Below are positions 11,212 to 23,196 of a DNA stretch of 64,000 nucleotides, piece by piece. The stretch covers positions 31,196,828 through 31,260,827 of the forward strand of contig NC_043962.1 of assembly GCF_902148855.1 (NCBI RefSeq), read 5' to 3'. Under the pieces are notes generated by a model. It ran no database searches, was not told the origin of the DNA, and saw nothing but the letters and a program-made list of their open reading frames with translations. The position numbers and the translations under genes are program-made. Origin of the DNA: Sphaeramia orbicularis. Taxonomy: Eukaryota; Chordata; Actinopteri; Kurtiformes; Apogonidae. Numbering within the stretch: the stretch's first letter is position 1; every line of letters starts with the position of its first letter.

Positions 11212-13039
11212 AATATCCTATGGATGTCAAAACACTCGCCACAGAGAGAATCAGGGAAGACTGTTGGATAAATCACTATGACTTCACTGTTTAGACATCT
11301 AAGAGGATATCTGTTCTAAATGTATTTACTCAGCTGGTTTCTGTGTCATTCATTCCATTCTGACTTCACCACCAGACCAGTAGAAACCTTAGAGCTGTGT
11401 GTTGTACTACAGTGTGTCATTGTGGATCTCTTAGCTGAGAAGTTAAACAGTTTGTGGTGATGCTGTAATCAGTGAATTAATCAACTTTGTTTCCTGTGCA
11501 CTGCTTGTTTAATGAGACGCACGAACAGCTTCAGTGTTTAAAAAAAAAAAAAAAACACTTGACATAAACCATCCTTCAATATATGAGAAGTAAATAAGTG
11601 TAACATGATGTTGTAAGTTAAATACCCTCAAATCTCAGATTTTAAGTCAGTGCTTATAAACATCATAATACAGGAAGTTTTCTAACTTTTCAAGTTTTCA
11701 CTTTGTCTTGTTTTGAGATTGTATTTTTGATGTACAATGTAAGTGTTCCTTAAGTTAAACTGTTAACAGAAATGTCAAATATATCACATAGCTGCAAGCT
11801 GTCACTGTTTGTTTTGATATTTATGGTTGACCCTGTATGCATTAACTATATCTTACTATTAATACTATGTTTATTACCAGGGATTTAAGATCTTTCATTC
11901 TTGCAATTATATAGTGATGCATTTAGAAATGGTACTTAGTTGCTGTGTAGCTATTGAAAGCTAAACAAAAACATAACTTGTAACCATATTTTTATCTTTG
12001 AACTGGTAATGCATCTTGTGAATGGTGAGGTGGTAAAGGTGCCTGTTTGTGTCCTTGGGGAGTAAAAGGGGCGTTGAAGGAGAGAAAGCTGCAACAGAGA
12101 GGCCAAAAGTTTGATCCCATTGATGTTGCAGGAGGCTGTGCAGCTGAAACCCAAGCCCAGTAACATGTCAGACTTTGTGAACTATTCTAAGCATCAGTTG
12201 CTGACGCCGAGATGAGGGGTGGGGGTTTCTGGGGGCACATATGCGCCTCCATAAGAACTCCCAATAAGAGCTGATGACCACTACATGCACTATTTGACAT
12301 GTGATACTTTAATAAAAGTTGTTTACAGCTTCTAAATTTCATTTTCACTCGTGCATACCTGGTCAGTCCATTCTAAATGGCTAAAAATGTTTGTGATGTA
12401 CAATTTTGTAAACCAGTGTGTGGTTAGAGAGTGGGTTCAGTGTGAAGGTAGATCGCTAGGAGCTGTAGTGACCTTGGGAGTACTTGCTGAGGGCAGAACA
12501 GAATTCCTAAAGGGACACATGGTCTAGAGTGACAAGGCCATCTGCTGTAGCGCCAGCAGTAGGAGGAAGGTGGAGGGGGTTGGACACAGGGGTGCAGAGA
12601 ATTCCTTTCGCTGGGGTGTGGAGGGAGCAGATATTCTGGGATATTGCTACTAACACTTTGCTGGGAAACGTGTTTCTTTGGCGTTTTTCATATAGGAATC
12701 TGAGGGAGGATTTCTGAACACTTAATGGTGAGATGTGATCATTGCAGGGTTAAATGGGGAAGATTTATTCCTGGCCCTTTAACTCGCCACGAAGCGATTG
12801 GTGATAATGGTCTTGGTGTATTTTACTTTGGTGGATCCAGTTTCCTTTCCATCTCAGCACAGCCGGAGCTGAGAGAGCGGGATCTGGTAGGCCTTCTGGC
12901 ACTGACCTCTCAGAGGATCGTCTTCAAGGGATCTTCTTTGGAGTTGTACTGTGCATGGCAAGGATTTACTTTCTTGCTGCCTCACTGAAATTGCATGGCC
13001 TAAACGAATGAATATTTTTATGAGTGCCTTGCACCAGAG
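11212..13039. other. kbtbd4 3' UTR and rapsn upstream region
   Basis: An (A)16 run lies at about 11541-11556 and an AATAAA is near 12311, the probable end of kbtbd4. The rest, to 13039, is upstream sequence of rapsn. The open frames at 12529-12717 and 12725-12988 show no family resemblance. I could not pick out a convincing MyoD-type E-box cluster. Confidence 0.4.
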
Positions 13040-16000
13040 ATGGGCCAGGACCAAACCAAGCAGCAGATAGAGAAAGGCCTGAGGTTGTATCAGTCCAATC
13101 AGACAGAAAAAGCTCTGCATGTCTGGACAAAAGTGCTGGAGAAGACCTCAGATCCTGGAGGGAAGTTTCGGGTTTTGGGGTGCCTGATCACAGCTCACTC
13201 AGAGATGGGAAAATATAAAGATATGCTCAAGGTAAGACTCTTAACACACATACAAACACAATGTTAGACAAAGAAAACCGTAGAATATAATCAGTATGTA
13301 CTGAAAATAGTTTTCATTTTTTGAAGAATCATCGTTTCAACAACAGCCTTGTGGTCACTTGGTTTAGTTGAGTTCTGTTGAGATATTTTCGCATGTGTAT
13401 ATACTGTGACATGTATCTATACATGCTGTGTGATCATATTTTGTGTTATGTAACCAGCAGTGTGTGTGACTAAAGTTGTAGATCTAAAGACTGGAGGCCA
13501 CTGTCATCATGTCTGCTCTCGATAGACGTAGATCATTGTGAAAGAGCATTTCAGCATTTTAATAGTTATTATTAAACAGGGAGAGGTCAAAGGCGATCTT
13601 CTTGGTCCCATTTACAGTGATCTTGAGACGCATGGGTTAATTTGTGGCTTCCATGCGATGCAGAGTAAATAAGTGCCCTGCAACCTGAGTATCAGTGTGG
13701 GGTGTCTTGTTGACATAATCATCTTTACTCAAACAGCTCTCACTCTCTCTAAACTAGAGTTTAATAAGGAGCCCTAAAGAAGTCTTGTACCTCTGAAGAC
13801 ATTTCAGAGATGATTTTTTTTCTTTATTATTTAGGTTTTAATTTAACACCATTATGAATTTGGCTATCAGTTTATAATCACCTTAAACCCTTTCTCTGCA
13901 GTATGCCCTTGATCAAATTGACACAGCCAGAGAAATGGAGGACCCTGACTACCTGACAGAGGGCTACCTGAATTTAGCACGCAGCAATGAGAAGCTGTGC
14001 GACTTCCAGAAAACAGTCTCCTACTGTAAGACATGCTTAAACATGCAGGGCACCACTGTCAGTCTACAACTCAATGGCCAGGTATGTCTCAGCATGGGCA
14101 ACGCGTTCCTGGGTCTCAGTGTCTTCCAGAAAGCTTTGGAGAGCTACGAGAAGGCCCTGCGCTATGCGCACAACAATGATGACAAGATGCTGGAGTGCAG
14201 AGTCTGCTGCAGTCTGGGAAACATCTATGTGCAGCTGAAGGTACATCTAGATACTGCCATTAATCAGATACTGGACTTGGTAGGTCTGAGTCTAACTAGA
14301 GGCTGAGTGTAATGATTTCAGTGTTTGCTGTAACCAGATATTTGTAAAGCGTTGAAAGCATTCTTTAATGAACAGGTAACTGAATAAGAGCCTACAAAAA
14401 ATCTGAACCACTCAGTGATGGTTGCAGATTCCCAGCTATTTTAATTGGGTGACTTTGAATAAATTGCACGTGTGATTTGATTACGCAATCAATATTGATG
14501 TTGCCAGTGTATTTACAGAGTATGGTAAGACTGCAGAGCATCCCATCAAACACCAATGGTTAGCACATGCAGTACTGGGCATTGTAACACAAGGGTGGAG
14601 TGAGTCGGCTGTTGGCCGGGGCTTATGTAGTACCCTTGACATCAGAGATTTGTAAGAGTAATCCCTCAGCTTCCTGGGGAGGATTGGTTTCAATGGGATT
14701 GTGATGAAGTGGTGTTTGAAGAATGCGCTCATCTGTCACTTTATTTTATAAAACAGGACATTTCATGATACTGGAGTCTTCAACATCACAAATACAAATT
14801 TTCTAAAAACAGATATTGTTTAAAGGTTTTGTTAATATATAGTACTTTTGTAAAGTTGTGCTGAAATAGGATGTTTGATAGACACTGTGTTTTCAAGGGC
14901 ATTAATTAAATTTGATTTGTCCTACTCATCAATCACATCTGCCAACAGGACTATGAGAAAGCTCTGTTCTTTCCCTGCAAAGCCGCTGAGCTGGTCAATG
15001 ACTATGGAAAAGGTTGGAGCCTCAAGTATCGTGCCATGAGCCAGTACCATATGTCTGTAGCCTACAGGAAACTGGAGCGCCTGCCAGACGCCATGGAGTG
15101 CTGCGAGGTATTTTTTTTAATACCTATTCAACACATGATTATGTCCTTCTTCTCCAGAGGCACACTTACATAACCTTAAGAGAATGTCACAGTTTTGTTT
15201 CCTCTCTATCTTGCTGTCCATTGATGTCGTTAGCTGTTCTCATGTCAGAGCTGCAGATACAGTAGATGTTGTACTACCGACAGGTGCAAGCACCAGTTGT
15301 TCTGTTGTACCAGGCCTTAGACCTTGACAAAAATATGCTCACAGAGGCACTGGTTTAAAGTGTTAATGAAGAGGGCGACTTTAGTCCTCACTCTGTTCTA
15401 ATTATGTACTGAGGGTGAAAAATAACTTGATGTCATTGCCTTGGAGTGCAAAAGTATAGTAACAAGACAGCAGGATGCATTTCAGATTTATTACAGTTGC
15501 CTTTGCTTCACATTTACACTTTTAGCCAAACAATTTACACATCCTGTCATATTTCAAATACCAGAGTGCAATTGGAATCCAAAAGATGAAAGTTCTCACA
15601 TTCAGCTATCATTGAGGTTTACTGAAATGAACTGACATAATTGCAGTTTAAATACATCTAAGTACTGTGTATGATACTGTCAACTCTCTGATTTTGTGTT
15701 ACTCTGTGTTTGAACAGGAGTCTATGAAGATTGCACTCCAGCATGGTGACCGTCCTCTGCAGGCTCTGTGCTTACTAAACTTTGCAGACATACATCGCTG
15801 CAGACGTGACGTTGATGTAAGGTGTCACTATTCGTGCAAATGAGATTTGTGCAAGAATTATGTTTAAGCTCTGATGCAACTATTGGGTTTCATTTTTGTC
15901 TCTCCATCACCCTAGACTGTGATGCAGTCAACTTTACTGTTCCTTTTTCTTTCATTTAGAAAGCATTCCCTCGCTACGAGTCCGCACTGGGCATCATGAC

Positions 16001-16835
16001 TGAGATTGGAAATCGTCTCGGACAAATATACGTCTACCTGGGTGTTGCAAAGTGTTGGCTTCTGCAGAAAGAATTTGACAAGGTCCTTTTCATTTTCTCT
16101 TCTGGTTACATATTTGTGTCTTCAACATATCAGTCAGTATCAGTCTTTTAACATAACTGTTGAATGTTATTGTTTTCTCAGGCTCTTGACTCTTTGCAGC
16201 GAGCACAGGACCTGGCAGATGCAATAGGAAACAAGGTATTTTTTTAATCTCTGCAGACCACAAAACACTTTTTTGTGTTGTCCAGGACCTGCACAGAGCC
16301 TCTCCGTGTCCTGCTAATGATGTTTGCATTTATGCTCATATTTTAGCTGTGTACTCTGAAGGTGCACTGCCTGTGTGAGGGGATTTACCGAAGCCGGGGG
16401 CAGCAGGAGGAGCTCAGAGAGCAGGTGGTGAAGTTTCTGCAGTGTGTCGAGGAGCTGGAGCTCTACTGTGGGATGTGTGGGGAGAGCATCGGGGACAGGG
16501 ACCAAAAGCTGCAGGCCTTACCCTGTTCCCACATTTTCCATCTCAAGTAGGTGTTGTAACAGTGTATGCTCTCAGATATATTTAGAAATGCTCACTGTAT
16601 ATAAGTAAATTTAACCATGGATGACAGATTTAATCCACGCTCACCTTGTCAGATGTGGTTTTCCTTAGACATCAGAGAAAGTCTTTGATATGTTTCCTGT
16701 TTCCATTTCAGTCAGCACTGATAATGACACACTGCTGACACTGAGGTTTTCTGTCTTCTCAGGTGTTTGGAGACAAATGGGACAAAGGGTTGTCCTAAGT
16801 GCTTCAAGTCCTCCATGAAGCCTGGATTTGTGTGA
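13040..16835 (+). CDS. rapsn: Rapsyn, 43-kDa receptor-associated protein of the synapse
   Basis: Rapsyn anchors and clusters nicotinic acetylcholine receptors under the postsynaptic membrane of the neuromuscular junction. Eight exons (13040-13231, 13902-14240, 14949-15107, 15718-15816, 15960-16082, 16182-16235, 16347-16546, 16763-16835) join in phase to exactly 412 residues, the same length as human rapsyn. The start [10 protein letters not shown] carries the N-myristoylation glycine. Residues about 6-320 are helical TPR repeats. Residues about 363-402 form the RING-H2 domain: CGMC, then [13 protein letters not shown] and GCPKCF. The protein ends SSMKPGFV. The long downstream stretch to about 18640 (AATAAA motifs at about 18617 and 18635) is probably 3' UTR. 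The gene looks fully functional. Confidence 0.97.
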
Positions 16836-18705
16836 TTGTTAAGACTGTGTTTGTGCGTTGGATCTGCCAGACACAGCATGATGAAGCCTCACAGGCTCCT
16901 GACTGATCTGAGAGAAGCAGGCAGCCTCAGGATGCGCTGAAGATGTTTGAGGAGTAATACGTCACTGCTCTTTGCAGAGGAAACTGAAGTGAGCCAAGTG
17001 TTACAGAGTGTGGCTCTGAGGATGTGATTATTTGCAGAGAGCAGTCTGTGAGTGACAGCTGACTGAGGGGGTTAAACTGCCACAGTTACATTTCAATATA
17101 AGCTGAAGAGGAAGTCCTGTTTTGTCTCTGATAACAGGCCATTTGATGCAGAATTCAAGCAGAAAGGAATATGGAGCCCCTGTCTATTTGCTATATACAC
17201 ATATGCATTAGACGTGCATTGTAAAAGAAAGATGTAACGAACAAATGAAAATGAAGATTCAGTGATATCTCTGATATATTTTATTTTTATTTACATGGTT
17301 TGGTTGTTTAATTCCAACATTTACACCATATTTTTGTCTGATTTCAGATCATATCATTTTACAGAACACAGAGCCATTACTGAATTTAACCAATTTATTA
17401 TATTTATTAATGTATTTGTGTACATACTGTTTTCATGAAAATCAGTTTGATTTATTTGAAGTGTTTTGTAAAACCTACAACTAACTAAAATCTCTTAACA
17501 GTTTAAAACTAGTATGTCTTTACAAAACAGGTACATGCAGCTGTATTTTTCTTCCTTACTCACAGAGATTAAGGAGCAGGATCAACACACATTGTGTTAA
17601 ACATAGAAATTCCTTTTCTATCCATTTCTGGAAATGTTATTTTTAGTCTGACATCTGCATAAAGAAATCTATTGGGCAAGAGACCTTTCTGACCAATTTC
17701 ATATTTGTCAAATATTGATTTTAAAAAGCTGAAAAACGATAAATGGTTTTCATATTTATTATATGTACATAGGAATGTATTGGAGAAACAAATCAAGTGT
17801 GAGCTTATTTGCAAAGTCATGTTTAGTAATGTGGAAGGGGATTTATGGGAGAAAGACAAAACACTGTGTTTTGAGATAAAAGAGAGCTAAGCCAGTCCAG
17901 TGTTGCATGTTACATGTGCCATACCATGCCAAGCAATAAGCTGGATGGTGGCTTTTCCCTATTCCCCAGCATTTTCATTGTGAGCATATGCCTAATCAAA
18001 ATGATTATGACCTGCATAAGGTTTAGTGTATAATAGCCCCTTATCAATAATTTCCTTTAAGTGAGACTGTAGATGTAGTTTGGTAAAGTGCTCAGTTTTA
18101 AATATTACTTGTTTGATTTAACAGTGACAAAAGGGAAAAAACTGTTTCAACAAACTTTTGGTATAATCAAAGCCAAGAGGTGGTCTTCTTACTTTTTTCA
18201 CAAACTTGAGGTGTAAAATGAAAAGCAGCTGTGAAATTGTGCCAAAAGCAACACATTTTCTGCACAAGCACTTACTGTAAGGTTTTTGTTTAACGATCAT
18301 TGTCAGTTTTTAGTACAGACTTAATCTTCAATCTCTAGAGCATAGATATTATCTTAAGTGTTTAGACAATTTATCCTCGGTTCTGTTTGCCGTATCTGAC
18401 AGTGCAGCCGCTTATCTCTAACAGTTTTAACTACCTCTGAAATGCCTCAATCTTTTGCCCTCCTCAGAGGATTAATGCAGTAAAACTACACATTTAAATA
18501 CCATGTTATGTTTTTCTAGACATCCTGTTGATATAACCATGAATTTAATCATGTAGAGACTGATTAAAATGCATTGTATGCACCAGAGTCAAAACATGTT
18601 ACTGTGTTAAATATGAATAAATTTCAATATAGAAATAAAGTGCAATGAAACTGAATTGTTTCCATTTTGTGTTTTCATGTTTTCACAATCTCATACTTTT
18701 CCAAT
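16836..18705 (+). other. rapsn 3' UTR and flank
   Basis: AT-rich sequence without a believable gene. AATAAA motifs at about 18617-18640 are candidate rapsn poly(A) signals. Open frames at 17569-17859 (-) and 17705-17890 (+) overlap each other and match no family I recognise. Confidence 0.4.
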
Positions 18706-18915
18706 TTAACTCCTAAAGTCTCCTACTTTGGAGTCAATTCCCAATTGATTTTTTTTATCTCTATTTAACCTTTCTTAAGTGATTTATCACCATTTGTTAT
18801 ACTATTATCCTCTGCATTTTGGATTTTTCACTGTAAATCATGTATTTTCCTACATTTATGAGTACTATATTTAATTTAGATGTTCATTAAAGGTCAAAGT
18901 ATATGCAAAGGTAGC

Positions 18916-19127
18916 TATATCCTCCTGAGACCCAGCAATGCATTTTTGTCCTCTGTAGGGGACAAAAGTTTCAGTTTTATTTAAAAAAAAACAAAAAAAA
19001 AAACTACCCATTGCAAAGGACATTCCATTGAAAAAAAAACTGTTGCATTATGCAGTTTCCAATCAAGACAATTGTTTAATGTAAAAAAGATAAAATTTTC
19101 ACTTTCCTGGGTCTCAGGAGGATATCA
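18916..19127. mobile_element. Short inverted-repeat MITE (GAGACCCAG family), copy 1, nested
   Basis: The ends are ATATCCTCCTGAGACCCAGC and its complement CTGGGTCTCAGGAGGATAT, about 210 bp apart. A second copy lies at about 33148-33391. The interior is A-rich and noncoding. The superfamily is not clear from the ends. Confidence 0.7.
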
Positions 19128-19256
19128 AAATGGAAAACGGAATAAAAAGTGACTTTTTCAACAAAACATATCATTAATTGAACATAAACCCAGTGTCTTC
19201 ATCCACTGTCATTGGTCCAACTCCATGGGTTTTACTGGTGAATCAGTGTTCTAGAA

Positions 19257-19852
19257 CAGGGGTTCCCAAAGTGGGGTACACATACCCCCAGGGGTACTTG
19301 GAAGAAGCCCAGGGGGGTACTTGAAATTTTTTGGGGAAAAATACATTAAATAAGTCATCATGTACCAATTACAAAATAAACAATGAGAATTAATGCTGAA
19401 ATATAAAACACAATAAATACTTTCATATCATAATTTTATTCTCAAACATCTTGTTTAAGCTTTGGTAACATTTTAAGAACATTTCTATTTCATATTATTC
19501 AAAAATGAGTTTGAGTAGCTAAGTAGTTATTTTTTGTTGATGAAAGGTTCATTTATTAATTAACGACCACTTTATTTTTCCTTATCAATGAAAGAGAGCA
19601 CTTTTTACTTCATATTTTATATTTTACACACAAAATTTACTTTAAAAAATAATTTTTTCAAATATATATATTACAGTTAAATATATGTTGTTTGCTTACA
19701 AAGTTTTGAGAATATAAGCAGACACCTTTGGCACAGGAACAAATTCTGCCTAATTTTTTTCAATCAAAAATGCTGACGTGAGAGTTGGGGGTACTTGGCT
19801 AAAAAAAGCATATTTCAGGGGGTACTCCACTGTAGAAAGTTTGAGTACCACT
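19257..19852. mobile_element. hAT (Charlie-like) non-autonomous element, nested
   Basis: It begins CAGGGGTTCCCAAAGTGGGG and ends with the inverted, partly decayed AAGTTTGAGTACCACTG. The flanks TTCTAGAA and TTGTAGAA form a 7-of-8 match, the 8-bp target duplication expected of hAT. The undisrupted sequence in the sister piggyBac-like copies confirms a single ancestral site. Inner GGGGGTACTTG motifs recur near both ends. It has no open transposase frame. Confidence 0.75.
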
Positions 19853-20250
19853 GTTGTAGAAGATGACAGTGTTTCCACGTTCACTACGGAGCCTCTGAAT
19901 GTCCAAATGGGTTCTATCTGATGTCCATGAAAAGATGACAAACTGCATTTTACACCAATTATTTACATGTATTGATAGGATTAGTGGCTCAACAGGTATT
20001 AAACAGTTTACATCAGTAGATAATTTGTCACCAGTGGAGGTTTGGGACTTTATGGGTTAAAGCTGAAAGTTACTGTCTGTCAGTGACAGTGACCATGACT
20101 TGGCAATGACAGATGACGGGTTTCAACAAATATCTACCAGCAGTGTCTTTAACCAGTCTTACTAGTTTATCAAGCATTCTGACTTGTACTGCCGACAGTT
20201 TCTATGCCTGAAAAACAGGAACATGTTTCTGTAAAGCCTCACTCAGTCCG

Positions 20251-22989
20251 ATGGCAGCGACAAGCCCACTCTGTGAACAGGACCTATTTTGTCCTCAGTG
20301 CAGTGAGATTTACAACCTTCCTGTTCTTTTAAAATGTGGGCATAATATTTGTCGAGTTTGTTTGCAGAAATTCTGGGAATGGAAAGGATGTCGGGAATGT
20401 CCGGTGTGTGGCACTGTGTCTGTCCCTGGGAGGCCTCCTATCAATTTGGCACTAAAATTAGCTGCAGAGGAATATCAAGTACTGAAGACCACGAAGAACA
20501 AGGATGTCTGTGTTTTACACAATGAGAAGCTGAGGATTTTTTGTCAGAATGATGAAGAACCCATCTGCCTTGTCTGCAAAACCTCAAAATACCATAAGGT
20601 TCATGAGTGCTGCCCGGTAGAAGAGGCAGCCCAACAGAAAAAGGTAGAGTAAAAATAGAAACAGGAAAATAACGTTCACACATACTACAACACTATAAGA
20701 ACCACAGTTATTTGTAAGATCAAACAAAATATGGTAGGGTATTGGACTGGCTAAGTCTGATGTAGTAAAATATATATTAAGAAGTATCAGTTTAGATCAA
20801 AAAATAATGCAACTATAATGTATTGGATTAAAAGGATAAATGTGACTATATTTAACCCTTTGATGCATAAATTATGAGAACCTTAGTCAAGATTTTTTTC
20901 TTGAGTGTTTTTATTCCTCTTTAGGCATGACAAAAACAATGACATTGAATTTTTTTTTTAATTAACCTATTTTTCACGGAGTTACAAAAATGTCCACTCA
21001 TTTGGACACCATGTGTTTCATTTTTGAAGCAAAGAAACATGTATTTAAAACGCAATATCAGAAACTGTGAAAACTATGAAACAAAAGCATTTTTGATGCA
21101 GGTAGTCTGATGTTTTCTCACCTTTTATCTAATACTAGTTCTCACTCACTTCATGGAAATAATATAAAAAAAAAAAAAAATTTGGTTTTTAGAAAACTTT
21201 TAATTACAGCCCAATAACAACTAGCATTTGATTTACCCTCAGTCATGTTACTGCAGATCAGGTTTATCAAGAACATACAGGTACAGTAATGGTATGAATG
21301 TCAGTGTACTATGGGATGGTGCATGAGCATCCACTGTGTCAGCTGATATGGAACTAAAACATTAAAACCCATGAATATACAAGAGAACAGCTGTAGAATA
21401 ACTGTCCACTGGAGTGACCAGTATGTATGAAAGGGTTAATTGAAAAACTTAAATTAAGAACAAGCAAGAAAATTGTGTTTTCAGTGTAATTTGATGTTTT
21501 TAACTTCAATTGTGAATATTTTAGGGAGAAATTTCAGCAAAGTTGGAGCCCTTGAAGAAAAAGCTCAGAGTACTGAACAAGACAAAGCAGGAGTGGGAAC
21601 AAACCAAAACCTACATACAGGTAAAAGTCTGTAGATCAATTCTTTATAGTCTTATGAACATCATAAATACAGTTTAGTATTTACTGAGGTGAAGAGACAA
21701 AGGTGATTCACTTTTAAATGTACTTCTGGTCTGAAGAGAAACATGACTCACCACTTCAAATAAACATTCCTACTGTTTACTGGTATTAAACCCAGCTTCC
21801 TCATTATTACAGACTCAAGCAAATCAAGATGAGAAGGCAATTAAGGAGGAGTTTGAGAAGTTACGGCAGTTTCTTCAGGAGGAGGAAAACAGAAGGCTGA
21901 ATTTATTGAAACAAGAAAAAGAAACTAAGACCCGGGTGATGTGCGATAAACTAAAGCACATTGAGGACCAGATCAATAAACTTTCCTTCATCATCGGTGA
22001 TATTGAGAAGAGCCTCAGAGAAAATGATTTAACATTTTTACATGTATGTTCATGCTTTTGAACAAAAATAAGGATTTCTTTCACCAAACATTTAATTAAT
22101 GAAATATTTTATTTTTTCCTCCATTCTTGAAATAGGAATACAAGCAGACAAAGAAAAGGTATGCATACGCCACTATCAGACTAAATTAGCAGTAATTGTT
22201 GTCTGCATTAGACAATGGTCTGATCATATTAATACATTGCAGGATCAAATGCAACATTCAAGAGCCAGAGTGTATTAGAGATATTCTGATCAACTCTGCA
22301 AAGCATCTGGGGTTACTCAAGTTTGGAGTTTGGAAGAACATGGCTAAAATCATCAATTGTGGTAAGTAAGCAGAAAAAGCCTCAAAGTTCAGGTTTATTT
22401 TGGGGTGCTGACACTGTACTGAACTTTTTCACTTTTAGCTCCCATTACCCTGGATCCAAACACGGCCCAATCCAACCTGAGGTTCTCTGAAGAGTTGACC
22501 TGTGTGCAATACAACAGTAAGAAGCTCCTACCAGACAACCTTGAACGCTGCACCAGTCGTGTGTGTGTGCTTGGAGCGATCGGCTTCACATCTGGAAAAC
22601 ACAGCTGGACCGTAGAAGTTGGACAAGGCAAAAACTGGTACATCGGAGCAGCTCAAGAGTCCATCAAAAGAAAGAGTACCATCTTTCTCAACCCCAGCGA
22701 AGGTTTCTGGGTGATCAGCTTGAGCAACGGAGACTCATATTGGGCACAGACCTCGCCTCGCATCAAACTGGTGTTAAAGCAGAAGCCACAGAAGATAACT
22801 GTGGAGCTAGATTATGACAAAGGAAAAGTGGTGTTCATCAACACTGCCGACTCAACAACAATATATACATTCAAAGACAAATTCACTGAGAGAATTTTCC
22901 CTTACTTCTCCCCTGGGCTATACGACGATGAGAAGAAATCCAGTCCGCTAAAAATCTGTCCTCAAACAGTAAGAGTGGACGTAGAATAA
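20251..22989 (+). CDS. TRIM-family E3 ubiquitin ligase with SPRY domain (TRIM35/39-like, fish type)
   Basis: Six exons (20251-20643, 21525-21620, 21813-22043, 22136-22158, 22243-22361, 22439-22989) join in phase to 470 residues, including the 96-, 231- and 23-nt middle exons usual for this class. RING: CPQC at 14-17, then LKCGHNICRVCLQ and CPVC. B-box 2 at about 86-125: CVLH, CQND, CLVC and two later His. A coiled coil spans about 130-245. PRY-SPRY runs from about 285 to the end, with the LDPNTAQSNLRFSE start and FTSGKHSWTVEVGQGKNWYI. It probably acts in the cytoplasm as a ubiquitin ligase; the SPRY target is unknown. Fish genomes hold large lineage-specific TRIM expansions, so I give no symbol. 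It is convergent with ighmbp2, with only about 200 bases between the stops. Confidence 0.9.
20852..21439. mobile_element. piggyBac-like MITE, second family
   Basis: The ends are TTAACCCTTTGATGCATAAA and GTATGTATGAAAGGGTTAA, inverted and with TTAA at both ends. The interior of about 580 bp is unlike the TTAACCCATAAAGACCC family elsewhere in the window. It lies in TRIM intron 1 and carries no coding frame. Confidence 0.75.
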
Positions 22990-23196
22990 ACTCACACATA
23001 GTAAACACACAGGGTTTTGCACCAAAGTATGAATTTACTGATCAAAAACAACATTATTTAATCCATACTTTACAAATTAAATTAAGTATTAAGATAATAA
23101 TCTGATGTTCACGAAAAGATCAAATGTTTTTTTCTTTCAAACATGACAGTAAATCTCTTCGACTTGAGGGAATTAAACTTTAAAAGTAATTTGGTA

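Larger units (their letters stand above)
18706..20060. mobile_element. piggyBac-like MITE, copy 2, split by two nested elements
   Basis: The outer ends are TTAACTCCTAAAGTC and GGGACTTTATGGGTTAA, with TTAA on both sides. The outer element's sequence (compare 39749-40281) occupies about 18706-18915, 19130-19254 and 19855-20060. Between these blocks lie the elements at about 18916-19127 and 19257-19852. The outer copy is therefore the oldest insertion here. It fills most of the rapsn-TRIM spacer. Confidence 0.75.

Noticed and set aside
12529-12988. Two short open frames upstream of rapsn (12529-12717 and 12725-12988)
   Set aside because: No family resemblance, no splice partners, and position in the rapsn upstream region; chance frames are more likely.
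17569-17890. Overlapping plus and minus open frames in the rapsn 3' region
   Set aside because: Neither shows a known motif, and both lie in AT-rich sequence ahead of the rapsn poly(A) signals. A LINE origin was considered but no diagnostic motif was found.
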